Shown: positions 1 through 7,900 of the stretch, in pieces
How positions within the stretch are numbered: the first letter of the stretch is position 1
Layout of the letters: each line of letters opens with the position of its first letter
NCBI GenBank assembly: GCA_964598485.1
Contig: CAZRCD010000009.1
Location: forward strand, 25,425-89,424
Length of the DNA: 64,000 nucleotides
Direction of reading: 5' to 3'
Origin: SOJA01 sp964598485
GTDB lineage: Archaea > Thermoproteota > Bathyarchaeia > Bathyarchaeales > Bathycorpusculaceae
The notes under the pieces: model-generated
Databases searched by the model: none
What the model was told of the DNA's origin: nothing
Seen by the model: only the letters and a program-made list of their open reading frames with translations
Made by a program: the position numbers and the translations under genes

Positions 1-10
1 AAAATTGAAT

Positions 11-93
11 AGGGAAAAAAGGGAAGGTTAACGCGATCTAGGAGAATCCCAGAGTCTGGAAACGCTGGAAAGCTCGAAATTCCCTTTTTCCCT
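11..93. repeat. Imperfect inverted repeat near the window's left edge
   Basis: AGGGAAAAAAGGGAA at 11-25 faces TTCCCTTTTTCCCT at 80-93. The arms are reverse complements except for one extra A in the left arm, with about 54 nt between them. The repeat lies just ahead of the first gene of the integrated element. It could be a terminator for a gene to the left, a protein-binding site or part of the element end; nothing seen here decides. Confidence 0.4.
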
Positions 94-114
94 GTTCTAC
101 TATGTGTTTTCTGA

Positions 115-124
115 GTATAAAAGG
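115..124 (+). promoter_or_regulatory. TATA box for the 174-1241 gene
   Basis: GTATAAAAGG, about 50 nt upstream of the ATG at 174, is a good archaeal TATA box. The motif TTAGGTTAA at about 162-170 sits just before the ATG and may serve as the ribosome-binding site (AGGT core). Closely related TTAGGTAA and TAGGTTAG motifs precede other genes of this element. Confidence 0.45.
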
Positions 125-173
125 ATATAGATTTTTAAAGGGTTGACGATAAAGAAGATGTTAGGTTAACGTA

Positions 174-1241
174 ATGTCTGGAAGTTCGAAAACTAGAAAG
201 CAGAAAATCATCATTTTAATTGAAACTTGCATCCGCAAACGCTACACGCCTATTAGTTTTATTCATAATCTTGTGCCTAAATATGCTTCTGAGTGGATGC
301 TATCGGAGAGAACAGTTAAGAGTTATAAAAAGACCATGATTGACATGTGGAAAAAAGACCGTTGGCTGAAAATTGTTGTTGAATCAGAGAATCTTATGGA
401 ATCAGAAAAAAAAGCATGGATTGAAAGGTTCTCAGAGTCACAGAAAACAGATGTATTTGATGTACTCGATTGTGCACACAAGCGAGAGCGTAGTCGAAAT
501 ACTCAAAGTTTGAAAATGCGCGTTTATGACGTTCTCGATGGTTTTCCTACGTCAACCTTAGAGGAATTGATGGATTTTCTAGACGATTGTCAAATCAAAA
601 AATCAACAGTATCTCATTATAAGTGCGAATGGAAGCGCAAAAATACACAAAATAGCATAGTGCCAATTTCTGAGGGTGTGAGTGTTCATCGGAGTGAGTG
701 GTTTGGTAGTGTTGGGAATTTACGGTTGGATCGAGAGCGTGCTGTTAGTGTTTTTGGTTGGTGTAGGACGAAAGATAGGAATGGTGTGTTGAATAGTAAT
801 CGTGCGTTGATTTTTCCTAAGGATGGGAAGGATGTTGGTACGCTTGTTTGGTATTTGAATGGTAGGGTTAAGTTGATGTTGCATGAAGGTTTCACTAATT
901 TGGGTTATGCTCAGGCTTTGTTTTGGCGTGGATTCGCGTCTTTGATTGCTGATCGTGCGGTTTTAGATGAATGTTTGAAGCATGTTCGTCCTATTAGGAA
1001 TGAAACAGCGTTTAAACTGTCTGATAAACGGCTTCCGTATGCTGTTATTACTAATTTTAAAAGGTCGAATGGTGTAGTGATTGCGATGGGAGATAGGACT
1101 CATCCTTATAGTGTTGAGGTTAAGAATGATATTCCAGATGTGAATCAGCCTTTCAACGAAATGTTAAAGCAGTATGCGAGTTTGGCTATTACGAGTGTTT
1201 CAGACGGAAAAGACTTGTTTGTTATGAGTTATATCTGTTGA
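174..1241 (+). CDS. Unknown element-borne protein, possible helix-turn-helix N-terminal half
   Basis: A 355-residue soluble protein that I do not recognise. The first 160 residues are rich in Lys/Glu/Ser and hold two segments that look like helix-turn-helix units (around 30-60 with SERTVKSYKK, and 128-155 with KKSTVSHYKCEWKRK), so DNA binding is plausible. Residues 165-355 look like a separate globular domain. Codon composition changes sharply at about base 680: the 5' half is A-rich, while the 3' half is very rich in G and T on the coding strand. That fits a domain fusion or recombination. It lies on the same side of the integrase as other element genes and is probably cargo or a replication/regulation protein of the element. 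Function is not assigned. Confidence 0.7.
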   Translation: MSGSSKTRKQKIIILIETCIRKRYTPISFIHNLVPKYASEWMLSERTVKSYKKTMIDMWKKDRWLKIVVESENLMESEKKAWIERFSESQKTDVFDVLDCAHKRERSRNTQSLKMRVYDVLDGFPTSTLEELMDFLDDCQIKKSTVSHYKCEWKRKNTQNSIVPISEGVSVHRSEWFGSVGNLRLDRERAVSVFGWCRTKDRNGVLNSNRALIFPKDGKDVGTLVWYLNGRVKLMLHEGFTNLGYAQALFWRGFASLIADRAVLDECLKHVRPIRNETAFKLSDKRLPYAVITNFKRSNGVVIAMGDRTHPYSVEVKNDIPDVNQPFNEMLKQYASLAITSVSDGKDLFVMSYIC

Positions 1242-1250
1242 GTGTGGAAG

Positions 1251-1462
1251 GTGTTAGGTAAAGAATGAAGATTAAAGCTTGTCCGCGTTGTGGAAGGAAA
1301 GGATCCGTTCATAAGAAATGGGTCTGGAACAAGCTGAAAAAACGGTATTTTCCATATTTCTACGTTGCACACTATAATCCTGAAACCCAGGGAGTGAGCT
1401 GGTGTTATGTTTCGAGGGCAGTTGCGAAGCAGCTAACTTAAACTCTTCTCTTTACCTAACAC
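1251..1462. repeat. Perfect 13-bp inverted repeats flanking a mini-gene
   Basis: GTGTTAGGTAAAG at 1251-1263 and its exact reverse complement CTTTACCTAACAC at 1450-1462 bracket the 58-residue zinc-ribbon gene. The left copy also supplies the likely ribosome-binding site (AGGT) for that gene. The unit is 212 bp and contains no transposase. It may be an operator pair, a terminator pair or a tiny mobile cassette. Confidence 0.7.
1265..1441 (+). CDS. 58-residue zinc-ribbon mini-protein
   Basis: Begins MKIKACPRCGRKG and ends AVAKQLT. A CPRCG knuckle at residues 6-10 is followed by a basic and aromatic stretch (KKWVWNKLKKRYFPYFYV). A single later Cys (WCY, about residue 47) and His residues could complete a zinc site. 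The ATG lies 2 nt after the left 13-bp inverted repeat, whose AGGT can act as ribosome-binding site. Small zinc-ribbon proteins of this kind are common on archaeal mobile elements and may bind nucleic acid. The specific role is unknown. Confidence 0.6.
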   Translation: MKIKACPRCGRKGSVHKKWVWNKLKKRYFPYFYVAHYNPETQGVSWCYVSRAVAKQLT

Positions 1463-1503
1463 TTGAAAAAGAAAAAGAAAGGGAACTTACCGCTCATTTT
1501 CCT

Positions 1504-1728
1504 TCAACAATCTAACCGTGCCTTTTCTCTTATGAGTTCACAGACAATATCGTTGGTTGTTATGTCTTTTTTTCCTGTTTCAGCTTTCCGAATTAATGTC
1601 AAAGTTTCTAATAGCTCTATGTCTTTCTGGGTCTTTAGGCGGACGGGATATATACCGTGGTCTGGCTCTCTTTCTAACGCTTCTGATTCTAAGATTCTCT
1701 TGAGAGTTTCTTTAAGGGGTTTTGACAA
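1504..1728 (-). CDS. Small unknown protein of the integrated element
   Basis: A 74-residue charged protein read from a TTG start (MSKPLKETLKRIL...), with a GAGG-like element a few bases upstream. It contains the phrase GIYPVRLKTQKDIELLETLTLIRKAE and ends in a helix-rich REKARLDC. It could be a small regulator or antitoxin-like protein, but no family is recognised. The opposite-strand frame here is less protein-like, so I favour this reading. It lies downstream of the nuclease gene on the same strand, about 135 nt away. Confidence 0.5.
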   Translation of the reverse strand: MSKPLKETLKRILESEALEREPDHGIYPVRLKTQKDIELLETLTLIRKAETGKKDITTNDIVCELIREKARLDC

Positions 1729-1862
1729 TTTTTCACGTCCTCTGTCCTTACATTATGGCTCTGTGCCTATGAATTTTTTCCTTTTCGACTTCATTAATAT
1801 AGAGAATTGGAGAAGTGAATGGCTCCATGAATCCCAAAATAAGAGCGGTTGCGCATGTATTT

Positions 1863-2474
1863 CTAAAGCGTCCGTTTAATTTTTGCGTTTCGTTCCTCAT
1901 AAAGACATAGCTTGACTCTTTCAGCAATGCCTGTCTTTAGTTTGAAATCACTAGTAATGTCACTTCTTGCAAAAAGTCTATTCCGAGTTTCTAGTGTATA
2001 ACCAGCTATGTTTGCAAAATATGCTATTTTCAAGTGTGCAGCTATGTCTTTTTGTTTGATCAGCTTGACATTCTCAATCCATTTATCTAGATTTTCTTTC
2101 TTTGCTTTGCCTTTTCTTGATTTACATTCAGATACAACAATGATATCACCGTCTTCATCATAACCTACTATATCAATTTCGCCAACTGGCGAAAACGTCT
2201 CTCTGAAAGTCCAAATCTTGATTCCTTTATGTTTTTTCACTAACCATTGAAGAAAACGATACTCCAAACATTTTCCTGTTGGGTCAAACTCTTTGGTTAT
2301 GAAACATTTGTAAGCCATCTCCAAACCACGGGGACTGAAAGCATCATATATTTTGAAGAGTTCTCCCCTGAATACGGGGTGAAATCTGTATGTTTTACCC
2401 ATATCTCTAAGAATTGATGGATGTAGGCGTATCTTGTTCTTGACTAGCTCGACCAACATCTTCTCCCTTTCCAA
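1863..2474 (-). CDS. PD-(D/E)XK-type nuclease-like protein
   Basis: 203 residues from a TTG, or 198 from the in-frame ATG at 2459, which has GGGAG directly upstream and may be the true start. The middle (about residues 90-120) carries the core of the PD-(D/E)XK nuclease fold: GEIDIVGYDEDG, then a beta strand and SECKSRKG, giving the E...D...ExK metal-binding set. A hydrophilic N-terminal region precedes it. Related archaeal proteins include Holliday-junction-resolvase-like and restriction-like nucleases. On an integrated element it could act in element maintenance or defence. The fold call rests on the motif; substrate is unknown. Confidence 0.65.
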   Translation of the reverse strand: MEREKMLVELVKNKIRLHPSILRDMGKTYRFHPVFRGELFKIYDAFSPRGLEMAYKCFITKEFDPTGKCLEYRFLQWLVKKHKGIKIWTFRETFSPVGEIDIVGYDEDGDIIVVSECKSRKGKAKKENLDKWIENVKLIKQKDIAAHLKIAYFANIAGYTLETRNRLFARSDITSDFKLKTGIAERVKLCLYEERNAKIKRTL

Positions 2475-2642
2475 TGTTAAAACCCCACGTCAAACTAGTC
2501 TGGACATTCTTCTTACTTAAATTTTCTTCATTTTCAACCATCTATTCTAGTGGTTGCGCATCAAACAGAAAAAAGGGACTTCAGCTAAAGAAAAAGAGAG
2601 CAACCGCTACTAGTTTCACTTTCATGAAAAAAAGGAGGGGGT

Positions 2643-3905
2643 TTACTCTATTGGCTCTCCATCAATCTTTATTGGTTTTAGATCGATCATCGGCAATTTT
2701 TTCCTAGTTTTTTCGTCCAGCATAACTTGACTGAGTTTCATCGTGTATGCCAAAAGCTCTTCGTATTTCTGGTTTAGAGTTTTAATTTCATTGGTTTTAA
2801 TGTAGCCGTTCTGTCGGACTTCTTGGATTTCTCGATCTTTTTCCTCTAATCGTTCTCGCAATTCTTTTACGTCATTGTTTGAACTGTTTCTGGAAAAGTC
2901 GATAAGAGCTTCTTGTTGTTTGAAAAATTCAATGTCATGTCTGTCTAGATAGTTGCTACGGGAACCCTTAATCGTGTGTCCCATTCTAAATTCAACGTAA
3001 TCATCATCTAAGCCTTTGGTGTGTCTTAATACTTTTCTGCATGCCTTACGTAGGCCGTGGAAATTGAATTTTTTAGGGTCTAAGCCTGATCGGATTACGG
3101 CATTCTTATAATTCATGAGTAGTCCTGATCTCCAGATGGGCTTTTTTCCTGTTTTGCGTTTATATAATCGCGCATAGAACAGGGGTGTATCATCCGAGCT
3201 TGAGCTGTGATATTTTTTGCAGTATTCTCTCAGAGCTTCTATCGCGTCTTGATGTAGAAAAGTGTAGTAAAAGGGCACGTTTCGATGTCTTAGTTTCGAG
3301 TCGTGGTTTTCTGTTATTTTGAGCATTAGCATGTTTGAATCGAGCTTGTCTTTAACCATGCCATAAGTTAAACTTTGAAAAACATTTTGGCGACATCCCG
3401 TTTGGAACGCGCACAACCATAATGTTTTATCTCTTAAGCATGTTGCCATGTCTAGAATGTTGAAAAACTGTTCTGTCGAAGGTGTCTCTTCCTCTAGGGA
3501 TCTCTTGTATCTCAGGTGTATTTCATGTTTTCCTCCTCTTCCAGCGTCGAAATTTAGTCTTTCTCCGTGTTCATGGCGGTAGAAGCTTATGAATGCTGCT
3601 CGGAGCGCTCTTGCAGATGCGGGTTTCTCGCTTACGTAAACAACCTTTTCTTTTTTGCCGTTGACCATGATTTCTTGTTCTGTGGTTAGAAACGTCCATG
3701 ATAAAGCCGTAGCCTTTTTTCGATTTAACTTTAAGAACCCTTTTGGTGTAACATGCATGCCTTCACAGAAAACCCTCATCGCCATGCCGTACCTTTGTCT
3801 TGTTCCTTCAGCTCTGTTAACAAGCCATTCTCTAACGCTTGGATGTTCCTCAATAAATTGTTCCGTGTTGCTTGTCTGTCCTTCTGTCTTAACCATTTCA
3901 ATCAT
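2643..3905 (-). CDS. Tyrosine-type integrase/recombinase with C-terminal coiled coil
   Basis: 420 residues. The catalytic set is readable: Arg172 in TGCRQNVFQS, His283-x-x-Arg286 in FHGLRKACR, His310 in RMGHTIKGS and the nucleophile candidate Tyr319 in RSNYLDR. Residues 20-110 form a SAM-like core-binding region. Residues about 345-400 are strongly charged with heptad character (RERLEEKDREIQEVRQ), so a coiled-coil tail for multimer contact is likely. The family integrates archaeal elements site-specifically. The gene lies at the edge of the element, next to an interrupted HD-domain gene, the usual position for an integrase near its att site. A TATA-like ACATTATATA (minus strand, 3931-3940) and TAGGTTAG precede the ATG. 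Confidence 0.9.
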   Translation of the reverse strand: MIEMVKTEGQTSNTEQFIEEHPSVREWLVNRAEGTRQRYGMAMRVFCEGMHVTPKGFLKLNRKKATALSWTFLTTEQEIMVNGKKEKVVYVSEKPASARALRAAFISFYRHEHGERLNFDAGRGGKHEIHLRYKRSLEEETPSTEQFFNILDMATCLRDKTLWLCAFQTGCRQNVFQSLTYGMVKDKLDSNMLMLKITENHDSKLRHRNVPFYYTFLHQDAIEALREYCKKYHSSSSDDTPLFYARLYKRKTGKKPIWRSGLLMNYKNAVIRSGLDPKKFNFHGLRKACRKVLRHTKGLDDDYVEFRMGHTIKGSRSNYLDRHDIEFFKQQEALIDFSRNSSNNDVKELRERLEEKDREIQEVRQNGYIKTNEIKTLNQKYEELLAYTMKLSQVMLDEKTRKKLPMIDLKPIKIDGEPIE

Positions 3906-3930
3906 CTAACCTATCTATCTCCATGCCCTG

Positions 3931-3940
3931 TATATAATGT
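3931..3940 (-). promoter_or_regulatory. TATA box for the integrase gene
   Basis: On the minus strand ACATTATATA ends about 26 nt before the integrase ATG at 3905, a normal distance for a very short leader. TAGGTTAG between them resembles the pre-start motifs of the other element genes. Confidence 0.45.
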
Positions 3941-3974
3941 TATTTGTCACTTCTGATAGGTTAGATTAGATTTT

Positions 3975-3991
3975 CTGGTCATATTGACCAG
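3975..3991. promoter_or_regulatory. 17-bp palindrome upstream of the integrase promoter
   Basis: CTGGTCA-TAT-TGACCAG is a perfect 7+7 inverted repeat with a 3-nt spacer, about 35 bp upstream of the integrase TATA box. Size and symmetry suit a dimeric regulator, or it could be a recombinase arm site at the element end. Confidence 0.45.
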
Positions 3992-4033
3992 CTATCATGA
4001 AAGATCTGGCAACACCTATCACACCTAAAACAT

Positions 4034-4423
4034 CTAGCTTGTCTCATCGAACAGGATTTTCGCTTCTTTTGTTTGGGGTTTAACTTTACTTCGGAAGCGG
4101 TGTGCCACTATACAATGTTTAACATGAGCTATCTTCTCAGAATAACCGAGTGTCCTCAAAATTTTGTCAGCCATTTCAGCCCCAAGAACGGAGTGGTCAA
4201 TGCTTCCAGTCTTATCATTGAACTCTCTAACACGGGCTATATCATGTAACAAAGCAGCTGTTTTCAAAACATCTAGATCTACGTTCAATTCGTATTTGGT
4301 GAGATGCAAACAGAGATTGTAAACCCTCATGGCATGTTCCATTGCATGAGCGGAACAAGAAAGCTCCCTCGCAACAGTTTCCTCTATTTTCTGATATTTA
4401 GTTTCCATGATCATTGATTTCAA
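4034..4423 (-). pseudogene. HD-domain phosphohydrolase, truncated at the element junction
   Basis: 129 residues that match the first two thirds of the archaeal COG1418 HD hydrolases: HAMEHAMRVYNLC, then ALLHDIARVREF (metal-binding HD), IDHSVLGAEMADKIL and CIVAHRFRSK. In complete members, the phrase corresponding to AKILFD runs on into an ADxLDxxGAIGI core and about 60-80 more residues. Here AKILFD is followed by ETS and a stop. The break falls 130 bp from the integrase gene, so the 3' part was probably displaced by integration and would lie left of this window. Several starts are possible (TTG 4423, ATG 4414 or 4408). It could still yield a short protein, but the conserved C-terminal core is missing. 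Confidence 0.65.
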
Positions 4424-4463
4424 GTCAAAACTGGATAAATTTTTTGGGTTAAAAAGGCACGCT

Positions 4464-6671
4464 TTAGGCTTCGTCTATGAATTTCTTTGGTGATGGAATC
4501 TCTGGTGATAGACCTCTTCTTTCACGAACCTGCTTGATAACTTCGGCTGCCACACTTTCTGGAGCTTTGTCCCAATGGTCAAAAGAGCATTGCCAGAAGG
4601 CGTGACCTGAAGTCGCGGAACGCATATCTGCAGCTAAACCAAATGTTTCCGCGACTGGGATGTAGCCTGTAACCGTTGTCAAGGCGCCTCTCTGCTCTGA
4701 GGAAAGTATCCTTCCGCGCTTACGTATGATCATGCTGGAGGATTCGCCAACCCACTGGGCTGGAACTGACACTCCGATTTTGTAGATAGGTTCTAGAAGC
4801 ACTGGTTTCGCTGTTAGAAATGAGCCTAGAATTGCGCGGCGTACGGCTGGCATGACTTGAGCTGGTCCGCGATGCACTGGGTCTTCGTGAAGCTTAACGT
4901 CTAGTAGCTTGATTTTTAAGCCTCTTAAAGGTTCGTCGCATAATGGTCCTGATTCGCATGCCCAGCGGAAACTAGCAATAATCATCTCTCTAGCTTCTCG
5001 AAGGTATTGGACACCTTTGGTTAAGTCAATGATCATGTTTTTGTGTTCCTCCAAAGCCCAAACGTTTCTAGCTTCTCCTGTTGGCCAGCCTGCCTCCTTA
5101 AGCACCGTACCTATTCGCTTGCGACCCATTTGTTCGGTAATATCACCCTTCTCAATCATTTTTATAACAGTCTCGTCTAGGGGTTCGATTTGCACCCAGA
5201 ACCTGCTGTGTTTGTTGGGGCTTTTAGCCATAGCTACTACGCCTTGTCCAGAGACGCTTTCTCTGTAGACTACTATCGGCCGAGAAGTTGTAATTTCTAT
5301 TCCGCCACCATAATCCTTCAGGAACTTGACAGCAATTTCCAAGTGAAGCTCACCCATTCCACTCAGTAGGTACTCGCCAGTCTCTTTGTTTACTGTGGTT
5401 ACAAGATTTGGATCTTCAATCGAAAGCCTATTCATGGCGTCAACTAGACGGGGTAGTTCTCTCGGATGTTTAGGTTCGATGGCTATTGTTATGACTGGTT
5501 CTGAAACATATTTTATGCGTTCAAAAGGAAACATGCCGTCCTTGTGTTCAACATCAACGATGGTTTCACCTGCTCTTGCAAGATCGAGACCAAGTAAAGC
5601 AGCTATGTTGCCTGCCGTGATTTCGCCAACAACCTCTCTGAAGGCACCCATGTACATGGAAACTTGTTGCACTCGATATCCTTTCTTCGTGTTGACCAAG
5701 TAGATTTGGCCACCTTCTTTTATCGAGCCTGAAAACAGTCGGCCCGTTGCAACCAAACCTGCATGGGGATCCATTTGAGCAAGTGTTATACACATTACTG
5801 TTGGGCCATTGTCATCACAGTTCAGCATTGCTTGACCTACCTCTGACTCTGTTTCGCCTTTCCAAATTTTTGGTATACGGTATTTTTGGGCTTCAATAGG
5901 GTTAGGCATGTTTCTAACTGCCATGTCAAGTATTGCAGTGTGAAGTGGAAGCAGCTCTGGAAGCTTCTCATATTCACCTTTCACGTAGGCGTCGACTACA
6001 TCGCTGAATTTTATTCCCTTTTTCTGTGCCATGCTGAGGGTGAAACCCCACTTGTGAAGAGCGGAACCAAAAGCAACACTTTCCTTTGCAGGGTCAACCT
6101 TCCATTTCTCCTTAAACCCTTGTTCCCCATAAATGTCAATTAAGTTGTTAAAATCACGGATTATGCGTACAATTTTCTTTTGAATCTCATCTGGGGTAAG
6201 TCTCAACTCCTTTATTAAGCGATCAACCTTGTTTATGAAAAGGACAGGTTTCACTCTATCATCTAGGGCTTGATGGGTGACGGTTTCTGTTTGAACCATG
6301 ACTTCTTCCACAGCGTCTACAACAACAACTGCGCCGTCTATGGCACGTAAGGCTCTTGTCACTTTACCCGTGAAGTCTACGTGGCCTGGTGTGTCAATTA
6401 AGTTGATTACGTATGGGCGACCTTCCATCTCGTGTAAGAGTGATATGTTTGCAGTTTTTATTGTGATTCCTCTTTTTTGTTCTTCTTCCAGATAGTCCAG
6501 TGCTCTGGCTTCTCCTGCTATTTTAGGCGATAACAATCCAGCTTCAGCAAGCAGCGAGTCGGTCATTGTTGTTTTTCCATGGTCTATATGAGCGATTATG
6601 CCTACGTTTCGTATATCCTCTTTCCTACTCATCAGCTTAATTATGTCAGCGGTTTGTCTGAATTTTGGCAT
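4464..6671 (-). CDS. fusA: Translation elongation factor 2 (aEF-2)
   Basis: 735 residues, full length for archaeal EF-2, the GTPase that moves tRNA and mRNA through the ribosome. G1 is AHIDHGKTT, the switch region is EEQKRGITIKTA, G3 is DTPGHVDF and G4 is NKVD. Domain IV holds PVHRGPAQVMPAVRRA, where the His (about residue 600) is the position converted to diphthamide. The C-terminal domain with RGALTTVTGYIPVAETFG is intact. The start at 6671 follows GGGG, and a second ATG lies at codon 14. It is transcribed toward the HD-domain fragment with a 40-nt gap. Confidence 0.97.
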   Translation of the reverse strand: MPKFRQTADIIKLMSRKEDIRNVGIIAHIDHGKTTMTDSLLAEAGLLSPKIAGEARALDYLEEEQKRGITIKTANISLLHEMEGRPYVINLIDTPGHVDFTGKVTRALRAIDGAVVVVDAVEEVMVQTETVTHQALDDRVKPVLFINKVDRLIKELRLTPDEIQKKIVRIIRDFNNLIDIYGEQGFKEKWKVDPAKESVAFGSALHKWGFTLSMAQKKGIKFSDVVDAYVKGEYEKLPELLPLHTAILDMAVRNMPNPIEAQKYRIPKIWKGETESEVGQAMLNCDDNGPTVMCITLAQMDPHAGLVATGRLFSGSIKEGGQIYLVNTKKGYRVQQVSMYMGAFREVVGEITAGNIAALLGLDLARAGETIVDVEHKDGMFPFERIKYVSEPVITIAIEPKHPRELPRLVDAMNRLSIEDPNLVTTVNKETGEYLLSGMGELHLEIAVKFLKDYGGGIEITTSRPIVVYRESVSGQGVVAMAKSPNKHSRFWVQIEPLDETVIKMIEKGDITEQMGRKRIGTVLKEAGWPTGEARNVWALEEHKNMIIDLTKGVQYLREAREMIIASFRWACESGPLCDEPLRGLKIKLLDVKLHEDPVHRGPAQVMPAVRRAILGSFLTAKPVLLEPIYKIGVSVPAQWVGESSSMIIRKRGRILSSEQRGALTTVTGYIPVAETFGLAADMRSATSGHAFWQCSFDHWDKAPESVAAEVIKQVRERRGLSPEIPSPKKFIDEA

Positions 6672-6786
6672 TTCTTAACCCCGTTTTGAGACAGCAATTT
6701 AGTAATGGGGGTTTCCTATTAACTTTACGATGTTATTTACAAAGTTTATTTCAGTGAAGAGACAATAGAAACAAGGGGAATAAACC

Positions 6787-7545
6787 TTGAAAAAGGCATT
6801 CGTGATAAACCTTGAAAAATTAAGTGAAGAACCTTACGCGTCAGTAATATGTTATCCTAGACCGAGCAAGGCAGAACTTAAAGTGCGTCTGAAAGAACTG
6901 CAAGAACTCAGAGTGAAGGCTTTAGAGTTTAGCGGAGAAAAACAAGCTTTCAACGTACCAGTTTTAGGCAAGGGCTGCGTTGGCGTAGTTGTAATAGCAT
7001 ATATTGACGGAGAGAAAGCGGCTTTAAAGGTTCGAAGGGTGGACGCTGACCGCTCTGGAATGCAGCAGGAGGCGGAAATGCTTGAAAAAGCAAATTCTGC
7101 AGGTGTTGGACCAAGACTTTTAGGGGTAAGCAAAAACTTTCTTTTAATGCAGTTCATTGATGGTGATTTGCTCCCGAAATGGTTAGAAAAGCGAAAGGGA
7201 AAGGCAGAAGTAAGGAAGGTTTTGCGTGAGGTTTTGGAGCAGTGTTGGCGGCTGGATGAGGCTGGTTTAGACCAAGGCGAACTTAGTCACGCTCCGAAGC
7301 ACATAATACTTGATCAGAAGGATGAGCCTTTTATTGTGGATTTTGAAACAGCCAGTGTGAATCGGAAGCCGTCGAATGTGACATCTATTTGCCAGTTTCT
7401 GTTTATTAGTGGTGCGGTTGCGGATGAAGTGGCTGTGGAGCTTGGTGGAAAAGATGAAAAAGCGATTATTGATACATTAAGAAATTACAAAAATTGTAGG
7501 ACTCGTGAAAATTTTGGAGATGTACTGCGGGCTTGTGGCCTCTAA
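6787..7545 (+). CDS. Small archaeal Ser/Thr kinase-like protein (COG2112 type)
   Basis: 252 residues from a TTG start. A glycine-rich loop GKGCVGVV (61-68), the ATP-binding lysine in AALKVRR (about 81) and an acidic helix are followed by a reduced catalytic region, DQGELSHAPKHIIL (about 162-175). The metal-binding segment is VDFETAS (about 184-190), DFE in place of DFG. This matches the short predicted kinases of archaea related to Bud32 and RIO rather than eukaryotic-type kinases. Targets are unknown. It is divergent from EF-2 across a 115-nt spacer that must contain both promoters. Confidence 0.8.
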   Translation: MKKAFVINLEKLSEEPYASVICYPRPSKAELKVRLKELQELRVKALEFSGEKQAFNVPVLGKGCVGVVVIAYIDGEKAALKVRRVDADRSGMQQEAEMLEKANSAGVGPRLLGVSKNFLLMQFIDGDLLPKWLEKRKGKAEVRKVLREVLEQCWRLDEAGLDQGELSHAPKHIILDQKDEPFIVDFETASVNRKPSNVTSICQFLFISGAVADEVAVELGGKDEKAIIDTLRNYKNCRTRENFGDVLRACGL

Positions 7546-7727
7546 ACAATGTATCTTAGTGCTGGATTTGGGTCTCGTTTACTCGTGTCTACGCTTTTGA
7601 TTTTTAGCTCTTTGATGATGGGGGAAGGGTCAAGCCACATTTCCACTTGAAATTGCCTCGCAACTCTTTTTTTATTATAAAGTAATGGAACATCGTGAAC
7701 AAACAGCCATCTGAAGGATTCAGTCAA
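7542..7727 (-). CDS. Possible 61-residue unknown protein
   Basis: Reads MTESFRWLFVHDVPLLYNKK and ends PNPALRYIV from a TTG start preceded by AGGAGAAGGGAG, a strong ribosome-binding site. It overlaps the kinase stop by 4 bp in convergent orientation. Composition is protein-like, but no family is recognised and a chance reading is possible. Confidence 0.35.
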   Translation of the reverse strand: MTESFRWLFVHDVPLLYNKKRVARQFQVEMWLDPSPIIKELKIKSVDTSKRDPNPALRYIV

Positions 7728-7891
7728 CTCCCTTCTCCTCTAAGAATGAAAAAGTTATTCTTTTCTTATAACCATGTATGTAAAAAGGAGATAGAATTAA
7801 GCTCTAGAACTAAAATTCGTGAAGTAACTTTTTACAGTTGGGTGTGAAAAAGATTTAAAGCATTGGATGCTAAATCCCTTAGCTAAAACTG
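7546..7891. other. Spacer between the kinase and purP: small reading frame plus purP promoter
   Basis: The left half holds the doubtful 61-codon frame on the minus strand. The right half is AT-rich and contains AAAGATTTAAAGC at about 7848-7860, a TATA box about 40 nt before the purP start. Nothing else stands out. Confidence 0.5.
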
Positions 7892-7900
7892 GTGAGCTTT

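Noticed and set aside
1463..1879. Plus-strand 138-codon frame opposite the small minus-strand gene
   Set aside because: Composition is unlike a protein, and it overlaps the more plausible minus-strand gene and the end of the nuclease gene.
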